A stretch of DNA of 64,000 nt from Synechococcus sp. PCC 7336 (GTDB lineage: Bacteria; Cyanobacteriota; Cyanobacteriia; Thermostichales; PCC-7336). Under the pieces are notes generated by a model. That model did not search any database. It worked only from the letters and a program-made list of their open reading frames with translations, and was not told the DNA's origin. The stretch spans positions 2,252,789 to 2,316,788 of the forward strand of contig NZ_CM001776.1 in assembly GCF_000332275.1 (NCBI RefSeq), written 5' to 3'. The translations under genes and the position numbers were made by a program. Below, in pieces: positions 56,314 through 64,000 of this stretch; the first letter of the stretch is position 1; every line of letters starts with the position of its first letter.

Positions 56314-56346
56314 AAGAGTTCGGGTCCGATTTGGGCTCGAACTCTT
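56314..56346 (+). other. 14-bp hairpin after rplA
   Basis: Stem AAGAGTTCGGGTCC with GGGCTCGAACTCTT (two G-T pairs), loop GATTT, followed by TACAGT without a proper T-run. Lies 6 bp beyond the rplA stop. May weaken read-through into rplJL or stabilise the rplA 3' end. Confidence 0.6.
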
Positions 56347-56440
56347 TACAGTGGCGATCGCTTTCGTCTATGCTGATAAACCGGTGCGCGAGATGAATGA
56401 GGAAAAAGTTCGGTAAAAGATTGTGACGTCATTCAATAGT

Positions 56441-56559
56441 CTGGCCGCAGACAGCAGGGGCTTATGCTTAATAGCCTGCCGAGGTTGGAGGAACTGGCGA
56501 ATGGTATTGCCATTTGTTTTTCCCTCGTGCTGTCTCGGTTTTGCCGAGGCGTTTTTTTT
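56441..56559 (+). promoter_or_regulatory. L10 leader with transcription attenuator of rplJL
   Basis: The segment GCCGCAGACAGCAGG...TTAATAGCCTGCCGAGG (56445-56483) matches the L10-binding leader of bacterial rplJL messages. About 40 nt later comes an intrinsic terminator: stem CTCGG/CCGAG (56534-56548) plus GCG and eight T (56552-56559). AGACAGCA (56449-56456) is perfectly complementary to TGCTGTCT (56528-56535), which overlaps the 5' arm of the terminator. In B. subtilis, L10 with L12 binding to the leader permits termination; the same autogenous switch is inferred. Confidence 0.8.
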
Positions 56560-56629
56560 GCTCAACTTTAGGTCGAACCGATAGTTCGCGCTCGATCGGC
56601 ACCACATGTAGAGAAAGGAGGTAGCATCC

Positions 56630-57166
56630 GTGGGCAAACAATCCTTGGCCCAAAAACAAGCGATTGTCGCATCCGTGGAGGCGCTATTAGAGGAGTCTGA
56701 AATGGTGATGGCGATCGATTACGCTGCCCTCACCGTGGGCGAGATGTCCGAGTTGCGCAACCAACTGTATCCAACCGATTCGATTTGCATGGTGGTCAAA
56801 AACACCCTCATGCGGCGAGCCATCGCCGAGAAGCCCGACTGGGAACCCATCGGCCAGCTCTTAGGCGGTCAGTCTGCATTCATCTTGATTAAAGGCGATG
56901 TAGCTGCCGCCATTAAGGCTTACCAAAGTTTCCAAAAAGGTGCCAAAAAGAGCGAGTGCCGTGGGGCCGTGATGGCCGGTACTGCCTATAACTTCGAGCA
57001 GGTAAAAGCCATTGGCGAGCTGCCTTCGAAGGAGGTGCTCATGTCTCAGGTGGCTGGCAGCATCAATGCCCTGGCCACAAAATTGGCCGTCGGCATCAAA
57101 GAAGTGCCTGCCTCTTTGGCCCGCGCGATCGCGGCTTTGGAAGAGCAGAAGAAAGAGGCTGCCTGA
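56630..57166 (+). CDS. rplJ: 50S ribosomal protein L10
   Basis: 178 residues from GTG 56630, behind a strong AAAGGAGGT. VASVEALLEESEMVMAIDYA, MSELRNQLYPTD, VVKNTLMRRAI and LLGGQSAFIL are canonical. L10 anchors the L7/L12 dimers on the ribosome stalk through its C-terminal helix and represses its own leader. 72 bp before rplL. Confidence 0.97.
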   Translation: MGKQSLAQKQAIVASVEALLEESEMVMAIDYAALTVGEMSELRNQLYPTDSICMVVKNTLMRRAIAEKPDWEPIGQLLGGQSAFILIKGDVAAAIKAYQSFQKGAKKSECRGAVMAGTAYNFEQVKAIGELPSKEVLMSQVAGSINALATKLAVGIKEVPASLARAIAALEEQKKEAA

Positions 57167-57238
57167 GGGTAGCGATGCTGACTTTTGCTCGACGACTTGC
57201 ATTTATTTTTTCCCCCGAGTATTTGAAGGAGACAATCC

Positions 57239-57622
57239 GTGGCTGAGACTATCGACAAGATTATTGAAGATCTGAAAGGTCTGACCCTGCTGGAAGCTTC
57301 CGAGCTGGTCAAAGCGATCGAAGACACCTTCGGCGTGAGTGCTGCTGCTACTGCTGCGCCAGTCATGACAATGGCGGCTCCTACCGCAGTGGCTGAAGCT
57401 GAAGAAGAAAAGACCGAGTTCGACGTTGTCCTCGAAGAAGTGGGTGGCGAGAAGATCAAAGTGCTCAAGGCGGTACGCGAATTGACCGGCTTGGGTCTGA
57501 AAGACGCTAAGGCTGTGGTGGAATCAGCTCCCACGGCCATCAAAGAAGGTATCTCCAAGGACGATGCCGAAGAAGCCAAGAAGAAGCTGGAAGAGGTGGG
57601 TGCGAAGGTTGCTATCAAGTAA
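57239..57622 (+). CDS. rplL: 50S ribosomal protein L7/L12
   Basis: 127 residues from GTG 57239 with GAAGGAG upstream. N-terminal dimerisation region, Ala-rich hinge ([16 protein letters not shown]), and C-terminal domain [21 protein letters not shown], the factor-binding helix pair. Recruits translation GTPases. A strong terminator follows. Confidence 0.98.
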   Translation: MAETIDKIIEDLKGLTLLEASELVKAIEDTFGVSAAATAAPVMTMAAPTAVAEAEEEKTEFDVVLEEVGGEKIKVLKAVRELTGLGLKDAKAVVESAPTAIKEGISKDDAEEAKKKLEEVGAKVAIK

Positions 57623-57689
57623 TCCTGGCTCGAGTAGTCTTCGTTTTCGACGATGACGCGATATCTCACCTTGTTGTGAAAAGATGCGG

Positions 57690-57715
57690 GAGACCAAGCG
57701 GTCTCTCTTTTTTTT
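57690..57715 (+). terminator. Terminator after rplL
   Basis: Stem GAGACC/GGTCTC (57690-57705) with AAGC loop, then TC and eight T (57708-57715). Ends the rplJL unit. Confidence 0.9.
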
Positions 57716-57875
57716 GCCCGCGATCGCCAGGACTTTTCTCGAACATTCGCGGCGGCTCCAAACCTGAAGTCAACCTGTAGAATCTGCAGATTTGACCGCC
57801 TGTCTCTTGCCTGCAACCGACAGATAAGACTAGGACAGTGGAGGTATGCGTTTGAGTTCTCCTACCTTTGCAGTT

Positions 57876-59309
57876 ATGGATTTGCTTTCCAATACAGTTG
57901 CGCTGTCTCGGCTCCAGTTTGCAATCACCGCAATTTTTCACATGCTTTGGCCTGTTTTGACGACAGGCATGGGAATTTTTCTGGTGGTGGTGGAGGGGCT
58001 GTGGCTCAAAACCCGCAATCCCGACTATTATCGCCACGCCCGGTTTTGGGCGAAGTTGTACGTGCTCAATTTCGGCATCGGCGTGGCCTCGGGGCTGCCG
58101 ATGGCATTTCAGTTCGGCACCAATTGGGCTCCGTTTTCAGAGGCGGTGGGAGATTTCTTCGGCACGATTCTCGGCTTTGAAGCCACAATGGCCTTCATGT
58201 TGGAGGCTGGTTTTCTCGGCATTATGCTGTTTGGCTGGGAGCGGGTTCCGCCCATCGTGCATTACCTCTCCACCATCTTGGTGGCTTTCGGAGCCAACCT
58301 ATCTACGTTCTGGATTTTGACCGCCAACTCCTGGCTGCAAACCCCAGCAGGGGGAGAGTTTATCAATGGCAAGTTTGTCGTGTCCGACTTTTTCCAAGCC
58401 ATTTTCAATCCCTTCATGGCGAATAGCGTACTCCACATGTTCTTCGCCACGCTGGAGACCTCTCTATTTGTCATTGGCGGCATTAGCGCCTGGTATTTGC
58501 TCAATCAGCGTTACGAAGCCTTTTTTGCCCGATCGCTCAAAATCGCGCTGGCCGTCGCGATCGCCGTTGCTCCCCTACAAATCTTTATCGGGCACCTCAG
58601 CGCCGAGCAAGTCTATCGCCACCAACCCTCCAAATTGGCGGCGATGGAAGCGCAGTGGGAAACGCTCCCGGCAGGACAGACAGCAGATTGGAGTTTAGTG
58701 GCCTTGCCCAATAACCAGCAGGAGGCCAATGATTGGGAGATTAAAATCCCGCATGCGCTGGGTTATCTGTTGGAGTTAAAGCCCAAACTGTCAGCGCCTG
58801 TCTTGGGACTCAAAGCTTGGTCCTATGAAGACCGCCCCCATCTGGTGGGGTTGGTCTATTACTCATTTCGCATCATGGTGGGGATTGGGCTTTTCCTCGC
58901 CGCGCTAGTGGCCGCTAGCGTCGTGCAGTGGCTGCGAGGGAAATTAGACTCAACGGCGATCGGCCAACAGAAATGGCTGCTGCGAGCCTGGATATTCGCC
59001 GCCCCGCTCGGATATATTGCGGTCGAAACGGGCTGGATCGTGCGCTGTGTCGGACGCCAGCCCTGGACGGTCTACGGCCAGATTCGGACCGCCGATGCTG
59101 CTTCGCACCTTCCCCCTGCAGAAGTGTTGACTTCTCTGGCGGGCATTACCGCCATCTATCTCATCTTTTTCAGTTCGGCCCTCTATTTCGGCAGCCGCAT
59201 CATCCGTCAGGGGCCGAATCTAAAGGTACCCTTGCCCTACGAGTGTGCTGAAGCCGAGCCTATTGCTCCCAAGGCAGCCGATCGCCGTCCGTTAGAAACT
59301 CAGCAGTAA
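57876..59309 (+). CDS. cydA: Cytochrome bd-type quinol oxidase subunit I
   Basis: 477 residues from ATG 57876 (MDLLSNTVALSRLQFA), the usual CydA start; ATG 57846 would add ten residues, with GGAGG too close to use. About nine transmembrane helices. AIFHMLWP carries a heme-b595/d ligand His, YYSFRIMVG the Met region and GRQPWTVYG the conserved Q-loop end. The Q-loop is short, as in cyanide-insensitive (CIO) types. It oxidises plastoquinol/quinol and reduces O2 at low-affinity or stress conditions. Followed by cydB 9 bp later. Confidence 0.95.
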   Translation: MDLLSNTVALSRLQFAITAIFHMLWPVLTTGMGIFLVVVEGLWLKTRNPDYYRHARFWAKLYVLNFGIGVASGLPMAFQFGTNWAPFSEAVGDFFGTILGFEATMAFMLEAGFLGIMLFGWERVPPIVHYLSTILVAFGANLSTFWILTANSWLQTPAGGEFINGKFVVSDFFQAIFNPFMANSVLHMFFATLETSLFVIGGISAWYLLNQRYEAFFARSLKIALAVAIAVAPLQIFIGHLSAEQVYRHQPSKLAAMEAQWETLPAGQTADWSLVALPNNQQEANDWEIKIPHALGYLLELKPKLSAPVLGLKAWSYEDRPHLVGLVYYSFRIMVGIGLFLAALVAASVVQWLRGKLDSTAIGQQKWLLRAWIFAAPLGYIAVETGWIVRCVGRQPWTVYGQIRTADAASHLPPAEVLTSLAGITAIYLIFFSSALYFGSRIIRQGPNLKVPLPYECAEAEPIAPKAADRRPLETQQ

Positions 59310-59318
59310 GGGGAAGTG

Positions 59319-60332
59319 ATGGAAGCACTCGAAAAGTTTTTGCCCCAGTTATGGTTTTTCATTTTGGGGATATTTCTGTTCCTCTATGTCTTACTGGATG
59401 GCTTCGACTTGGGGGTTGGCATTCTCTCGCTAACGGCGTCTTCAGAAGAGCGGCGCGGCCTTTTGATGACCAGTTTGGGCAATGTGTGGGACGCCAACGA
59501 AACCTGGCTCGTGTTGATGGGGGGATCGCTGTTTGGGGCTTTTCCGCTGGCCTACGGGACGATCCTCAACGCGCTGTATTTTCCAGTCTTGATTATGATG
59601 GCGGGCCTGCTGTTTCGCGCGGTCTCGTTTGAGTTTCGCGAAAATGCCGAGCGCAAGTTCCTCTGGAATGTAGCCTTTGGGGCAGGTAGTTTCCTGGCAG
59701 CTCTCGGCCAAGGGTTTGCCCTCGGCAGTGTGTTTGAAGGAATTGCTGTGGATGCGGGGGGACACTTTGTCGGTGGCATGTTTGACTGGTTGACCTGGCG
59801 ATCGCTGTTAGTCGCCCTCACCCTCATTCAAGGCTACGTTCTCATCGGCTCGACGTATTTGATTATGAAAACCAGTGGGGAGTTGCAGAACACGCATTTC
59901 AAAACGGCTAAAATCGCTGCGGCGACCACCTTTATCGGTGCTGTTTTCATTACGATTAGCACCCCTCTCCTTTCAGAGCAGGTACAATCTCGATTGTTCC
60001 AGCCTCCGCTTCTCTATATCTTTGCGCTGATTCCAGTTTTGGGAATTGCGTTCGTCGGACTACTGTTGTGGAGCTTGAGCCGAAGGGAGGAAGTCACTCC
60101 ATTGATTTGGACTGTTATGCTATTTTTCCTGTCTTTTGTCGGCTTGGGATTTCTCATTTTTCCGAGCATTATCCCGCCATCAGTCACCATTTATGAGGCG
60201 GCTGCAGCTCCTAGCTCATTGGTGTTCATGGCTATATTTGTAGGCTTTCTCATTCCCATTCTATTGGCCTACACCCTTTACAACTACATTGTGTTTCGAG
60301 GGAAGGTTACCGCCGAAACCTATGGAGATTGA
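59319..60332 (+). CDS. cydB: Cytochrome bd-type quinol oxidase subunit II
   Basis: 337 residues from ATG 59319; the preceding GTG would add one residue. FLFLYVLLDGFDLGVGILSL, WDANETWLVLMGGSLFGAFP and GGMFDWLTWRSLL match CydB. About eight transmembrane helices; it stabilises the heme-bearing subunit. Convergent with the metal transporter permease, 38 bp apart. No CydX or CydCD is adjacent. Confidence 0.95.
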   Translation: MEALEKFLPQLWFFILGIFLFLYVLLDGFDLGVGILSLTASSEERRGLLMTSLGNVWDANETWLVLMGGSLFGAFPLAYGTILNALYFPVLIMMAGLLFRAVSFEFRENAERKFLWNVAFGAGSFLAALGQGFALGSVFEGIAVDAGGHFVGGMFDWLTWRSLLVALTLIQGYVLIGSTYLIMKTSGELQNTHFKTAKIAAATTFIGAVFITISTPLLSEQVQSRLFQPPLLYIFALIPVLGIAFVGLLLWSLSRREEVTPLIWTVMLFFLSFVGLGFLIFPSIIPPSVTIYEAAAAPSSLVFMAIFVGFLIPILLAYTLYNYIVFRGKVTAETYGD

Positions 60333-60370
60333 GTCCGAGCAGTTGATTGAGTCTACAGATTTCAAACCAA

Positions 60371-61222
60371 TCATTTAAGCAATGGGAGTTTCGATTTGAC
60401 AGCGCGTGATTTCTGACGGGAGATGGAAAATCCCAGAACGCCGGCAAAGATAGCAGTTGACAGCAGCACAACACTGGCACCAGAAGCTACATCGAAGTAA
60501 TAACTCGAGTACAGTCCCAAAAATGCTACAAATGCTCCTACGCTGCTGGAGATGGCCAGCATGCGGGCAAAGTGATGGGTTAATAATCGCGCGATCGATG
60601 CGGGGATGACAACAGCAGAGATAATCAGCGTCACCCCCAACACCTGCAACGTCGAGACCAGCAATGCCGCCAGCATGAGGGCAAACAACAGGTCCATCCA
60701 ACGCACGGGAACCCCATGAACCTGAGCGATCTCGCGATCGAAGCTCCAGAATAGCAACGGACGATAAAACAAAAATAGCAAGGACAATAAGGCGATCGCC
60801 ACAGACACAATAATCCAGACATCAGCAGGCGTTACCCCCAAAACATTGCCGAATAAGGCTGCCTCAAAACTCTGGGTAAACTGACGCGACATACTAATCA
60901 GCGCCACACCGAGGGCAAAACTGGCCGTCGTCACAATTCCAATCGCCGAATCTGAATAGACGTTGTTAACCGTTAAATATTGAATCAGAATCGCCGCGCC
61001 AAATCCCCATATCCCAGCTCCCAAGTAGAAATTGAGTCCCAAAATATAGCTAATGACAGCTCCACCCAAAATGGCATGGGAAAGACCGTGGGCAACATAG
61101 CTCATGCGGCGTGTGGTGATATAAACGCCCATAACGCCGCAAAGGAATCCAGATAGAATTCCCACAACTAAGGCGCGGATAAAGAAATCGTATTCGAGGG
61201 GTTTGAGCAGAAAGTCGAGCAT
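60371..61222 (-). CDS. Metal ABC transporter permease (ZnuB/MntB/TroCD family)
   Basis: 283 residues with about eight transmembrane helices. MSYVAHGLSHAILGGAVISY, DREIAQVHGVPVRW and LTLII-type QVLGVTLIISAVVIPAS segments match the ABC-3 permease family for Zn2+/Mn2+ uptake. Last of the leftward transporter genes, 71 bp after the ATPase stop. Confidence 0.93.
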   Translation of the reverse strand: MLDFLLKPLEYDFFIRALVVGILSGFLCGVMGVYITTRRMSYVAHGLSHAILGGAVISYILGLNFYLGAGIWGFGAAILIQYLTVNNVYSDSAIGIVTTASFALGVALISMSRQFTQSFEAALFGNVLGVTPADVWIIVSVAIALLSLLFLFYRPLLFWSFDREIAQVHGVPVRWMDLLFALMLAALLVSTLQVLGVTLIISAVVIPASIARLLTHHFARMLAISSSVGAFVAFLGLYSSYYFDVASGASVVLLSTAIFAGVLGFSISRQKSRAVKSKLPLLK

Positions 61223-61293
61223 TAAAAAATGAAGCAGCGAGCTTCAGTCGAACTTGGGATGAGTCAAGACAGAATCTTTCAAACGATCGATTC

Positions 61294-62136
61294 TCAAGGG
61301 ACCGAAAGAGATTGTCGCCTCAATGCATCTAGTCGTTGGCTATTTTGCTGCAGCTTGTGCCGCAGGGACAGGAGCTTGTTGGCGATGACGACGCGATCGC
61401 CATCTCGAATCACAATCATTTCTGCACCGAACGTCGCTTCGAGAGTTGCGGGATTGAGGACTCGATCGGGCGGCCCCTGACAGATAACGCCGTGATTGAA
61501 ACAAATGACCCAGGGCAAGTGAGTAGCCACCAAATTTAAGTCGTGGGTGCTCATTAAAATCGTCAACCCCTGCCGGTTGAGATCGGCTAGCAGATGCAAA
61601 ATCTCGTGTTGGGCTTTTAGATCGAGCCCCGCAGCCGGTTCGTCCAAAAAGACCAGCTCTGGCTCGCCCACCAGAGCGCGAGCTAAAAAGACTCGCTTCA
61701 ACTGGCCGCCAGACAGTGCGCCAATGTGATGGCGAGCCACATCTGCCACCCCCATCCGCTCTAGCAACTGTTGGGCTACACGGCGATCGCTCGCACTCGG
61801 CCAGGGTAAAAACCGCCCCGGACGATAGCAGCCCATCATCACCACCTCTGCCGCCGTCACGGGAAAGGCCCAATCGATCGTCTCCACTTGGGGAACGTAG
61901 CCCACAGCCCCAGCCACTCGACCGAACTCGACAGCTCGCCCGCCGATGGTAATTGCTCCCTGCTGGCAGGGGATCGCACCGAGGAGGGACTTCAGCAGCG
62001 TCGTTTTGCCCGCTCCTGATGGACCCACGAGGGCCGCAAACTGTCCTGCGAACAAAGACAGGTTGACGCGATCGAAGATCGTTTTGCCTGCATAACTGCA
62101 AGCCAGTTGGTGGGTCTCGAGTGCCATTTGAATCAT
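61294..62136 (-). CDS. Metal ABC transporter ATP-binding protein (ZnuC/MntA family)
   Basis: 280 residues. Walker A VGPSGAGKTTLLKS, signature LSGGQLKRVFLARAL, Walker B LVFLDEPAAGLD, and the switch His in STHDLNLV. Its ATG overlaps the stop of the binding-protein gene (ATGA, 4 bp), so ATG 62136 is used although a second Met follows three residues later. Powers the permease at 60371. Confidence 0.95.
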   Translation of the reverse strand: MIQMALETHQLACSYAGKTIFDRVNLSLFAGQFAALVGPSGAGKTTLLKSLLGAIPCQQGAITIGGRAVEFGRVAGAVGYVPQVETIDWAFPVTAAEVVMMGCYRPGRFLPWPSASDRRVAQQLLERMGVADVARHHIGALSGGQLKRVFLARALVGEPELVFLDEPAAGLDLKAQHEILHLLADLNRQGLTILMSTHDLNLVATHLPWVICFNHGVICQGPPDRVLNPATLEATFGAEMIVIRDGDRVVIANKLLSLRHKLQQNSQRLDALRRQSLSVP

Positions 62137-63143
62137 TGCTCTTGCAATACCTCCACCAGAACTGCTTCGATCGGATTGCGTACATCCAATCGCTCGATCG
62201 CAGAGGTATCGCCGCCCAAATTCTTAGCAAATATGCGTAAGTTTTCAGCCATCATGCCCACATAGGTATGCTCGGGATTGTCATTCAGTACGGCATTGGC
62301 ATTGCCTTCCCCCGGCAGGTCGTCATCGCTCGTGTTATCGAGTTTTACCCCCGTTTCTCGGGCAATTTGTGCGGCGATTCTACTCGGAAAAACCTCGGAG
62401 CCAAAAATGGCTGGAACCCCGGTTTCGCGCACGCGATCGACAATTTCAGCCACTTCGCGAGCCGAAGGTTCGCTCAAGTCTGACGGCTGAATTGCACCCA
62501 AAATCTCAATGCCATATTCGCGACCCCAGTAAGCCCAAGAGTCGTGATAGGTGAGCAACTTCCGGTTTTCAACTGGAATAGAGGCCACCACCTCCCGGGT
62601 CACTCGATCTAGGGCTTCGAGTTGGGCTAAATAGAGGTTGAGGTTGCGCGCATAATAGTCCCGACCGGAGGGATCGAGCTCTTGTAAGGCTGTTGCCACT
62701 AATTCCGCGTATGCCATGGCATATAGAGGGTTTACCCATAAATGCGGATTGGGCTTTCCCCCCGACTCGGGGAAACTGAAATCGAACACCCATTCGTCTC
62801 GGCTGATGGTTTCATCTCCCAGCAAGACAATCTTTGTCTCATCTGGTTTGGAGGCCCTAGCCAGATTGAGAATCGGCTCCTCTAGAAACAAGCCGTTGGC
62901 AATAATCAGATCTGCCTCAGATAACAGTTCTACGTCGGAGGGGCGAGGCTCGAAGGTATGTGAATTGACGCCTTCTGGAACGATGCCGATCGCCTCGATG
63001 CGATCGCCTCCAATGTTGCTGACAATATTGGTGATGGGAGCAACGGTCGTGATGACCTGAGGGGTTGCCGAGCTGGCTGCAACGCCGATGGTGAAAAACG
63101 CTAGATTGACGGCAAAGGATACAACGACTGCAAATCGGTTCAT
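62133..63143 (-). CDS. Metal-binding lipoprotein-like SBP (TroA/ZnuA family)
   Basis: 336 residues from ATG 63143; the longer open frame to 63299 lacks family features. An N-terminal signal peptide (about 1-25) leads to a cluster A-I substrate-binding protein. Metal-ligand positions: His62 (NSHTFEP), His134 (NPHLW), His200 (YHDSWAYWG) and an Asp near 269 (LDNTSDDD). Three His plus Asp is the TroA/ZnuA pattern; Mn-specific MntC proteins have Glu at the third site. Hence Zn2+ or mixed Zn/Mn is inferred. First gene of the leftward operon. Confidence 0.9.
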   Translation of the reverse strand: MNRFAVVVSFAVNLAFFTIGVAASSATPQVITTVAPITNIVSNIGGDRIEAIGIVPEGVNSHTFEPRPSDVELLSEADLIIANGLFLEEPILNLARASKPDETKIVLLGDETISRDEWVFDFSFPESGGKPNPHLWVNPLYAMAYAELVATALQELDPSGRDYYARNLNLYLAQLEALDRVTREVVASIPVENRKLLTYHDSWAYWGREYGIEILGAIQPSDLSEPSAREVAEIVDRVRETGVPAIFGSEVFPSRIAAQIARETGVKLDNTSDDDLPGEGNANAVLNDNPEHTYVGMMAENLRIFAKNLGGDTSAIERLDVRNPIEAVLVEVLQEQ

Positions 63144-63528
63144 ACACCTAGTGTTGGGTGGAAGGACATTGGGGAAAAGCTCCATTCCCGATGCTTTGAA
63201 TATCTGTGGATAGCGAATAGGTACGACTCGCCTCGAAACTGCGGAGCTATACGAATCGTGCCTCAAGAGTTCGCTCTCGAACATCCCCTGCAGGGGCATA
63301 TCGATATGGACTCGTCTGAATGGCGGGTTAGATCGCAGCTAGCTTTTGGCCGCCTCTATTCGCCCAGAGTCCGACAGGCTGAACCTCTGATGCCCCTTGG
63401 GAGATAGCCTTGGTCAGAACCCGCTCGACAGCCACGGATTCCTGGCCGTCCCTGCGCTATGACTGCCTTGCGATCGCCTGAAATCTTCACAGAGACTTCC
63501 GATTTGAGCGTGGGGGATTCCCTCTATC
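63144..63528. other. Spacer upstream of the metal transporter
   Basis: Promoter region of the transporter is expected near 63150-63220; I saw no Zur-type inverted repeat. A 41-codon minus-strand frame (63328-63453) ending SEVQPVGLWANRGGQKLAAI may be the tail of a decayed gene, reminiscent of transposase C-termini, but I cannot identify it. Confidence 0.4.
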
Positions 63529-63721
63529 CAACGTCAGCTCGACCAGAGTCTGTCCCTTACCCCTACGCTCCCGCTAAGCGTGGCATCAACCATAACTTTG
63601 GGGCCAGAGGAACGAAATCTAGCCAAGATTTGCGACTATTTCTCCCCTCGGATTGAGCAATCTTTGGCGATCGCTCTCGCGGAACGAAATCTAGCCAAGA
63701 TTTGCGACTATTTCTCCCCTC
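63529..63721. repeat. Dispersed repeat (copy B) with a 41-bp internal duplication
   Basis: Starts CAACGTCAGCTCGACCAGA and shares modules with 36083-36222, ending in TTTCTCCCCTC. Inside, 41 bp (63609-63649) starting GGAACGAAATCTAGCC are repeated exactly at 63681-63721, separated by 31 bp. Copy B ends beside an IS4-family end. Confidence 0.8.
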
Positions 63722-63728
63722 TCCCCAG

Positions 63729-64000
63729 GGCTATCCATTAGGCAAAAGTAGCTGAACCATAGACAGGCACTAGCTTTGAGAAGCCAGTTGAGCCCCTTCA
63801 AGCAAATGGTGGAGTTTGGTCAGCCCTCGCCAAAGCGTCTTCAATCCAGGGTTGCCATCGCCCTTGCGAGCCAAGAAGCCTCCCAATCGAGCAATCCACA
63901 GCATTGCCTGTTGCAGAGTGGGTGGCTTTTGAGAGCGACTTTTCGGCACAAACTTGCGTCGTAACAGCCGCCATTCAGCAGGCTGTAAAACGAGCTCACA
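63729..64000 (-). mobile_element. IS4-family insertion sequence, right end (partial)
   Basis: Contains the transposase 3' end (63770-64000) and about 40 bp of downstream terminal sequence including CTATCCATTAGGCAAAAGT (from about 63731), a likely terminal inverted repeat. The rest of the element lies beyond the window, so neither the left end nor target duplication can be checked. Confidence 0.6.
63770..64000 (-). CDS. IS4-family transposase, C-terminal 76 residues (partial)
   Basis: Frame ends at 63770-63772 (TAG) and runs off the window's right edge. LQPAEWRLLRRKFVPKSRS, then PPTLQQAMLWIARLGGFLA, KGDGNPGLKTLWRGLTKLHH are the C-terminal segment of IS4/Tn5-like DDE transposases (compare the conserved LGGFLxRKxDGxPG...LWRG). 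The catalytic core lies outside the window, so activity cannot be judged. Confidence 0.85.
   Translation of the reverse strand, partial: CELVLQPAEWRLLRRKFVPKSRSQKPPTLQQAMLWIARLGGFLARKGDGNPGLKTLWRGLTKLHHLLEGAQLASQS

Overview
The window is a cyanobacterial chromosome segment. Evidence: the HIP1 octamer GCGATCGC recurs dozens of times, and the genes include typical cyanobacterial ones (RpaA-type regulator, HliC-like high-light protein, DesC-type desaturase, PII with an NtcA site, GAF-containing taxis receptors, a PatA-type regulator, TxlA-like thioredoxin, LL-diaminopimelate aminotransferase). Species cannot be named from the sequence alone.

Layout. 1-1161: the end of a receiver domain plus a CheW-like protein (edge of a first taxis cluster), then a decayed nuclease-family gene. 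1704-9088: housekeeping genes (GuaB3-like, bioD, thioredoxin, Uma2, dtd, rpaA, a 47-aa Hli protein, thioesterase). 9137-14167: a leftward run of a GT4 glycosyltransferase, two large membrane proteins and a CPBP protease. 14315-14825: NtcA box, divergent PII gene, 17-bp tandem repeat. 15490-29313: a complete pix/tax-type taxis cluster in the order CheY, CheW, MCP, MCP, CheA-REC, CheW, with a convergent PatA-type regulator. 29734-36843: dapL, an RNase II family gene, a PLP enzyme, desC and arsC. 36849-53318: an exopolysaccharide assembly locus (Wzy-like ligase, WbaP-like priming transferase, WecG/TagA, several glycosyltransferases and methyltransferases, Wzx flippase) with uvrB and an SGNH hydrolase at one end; its middle part is AT-rich and free of HIP1. 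53709-57716: tRNA-Trp, then secE-nusG-rplK-rplA-rplJ-rplL with an L10 leader/attenuator. 57876-60332: cydAB. 60371-63143: a TroA/ZnuA-type metal ABC transporter. The right edge carries repeats and the 3' end of an IS4-family transposase.

Most notable: (1) the second GAF domain of the second taxis receptor has a DPCF motif and a second Cys exactly 28 residues later, the arrangement of DXCF cyanobacteriochromes, but with CY in place of CH, while the other three GAF domains of the pair lack the canonical Cys; (2) the rplJL leader contains an L10-leader-like element whose AGACAGCA is complementary to TGCTGTCT overlapping the terminator's 5' arm, i.e. a readable attenuation switch; (3) a PII protein with Thr49 and Phe51 instead of the usual Ser49/Tyr51, behind a perfect GTA-N8-TAC NtcA site; (4) a dispersed GC-rich repeat present at two distant loci, one copy next to the IS4 end with a 41-bp internal duplication. 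No CRISPR array, rRNA gene or clearly new multi-gene system was found.
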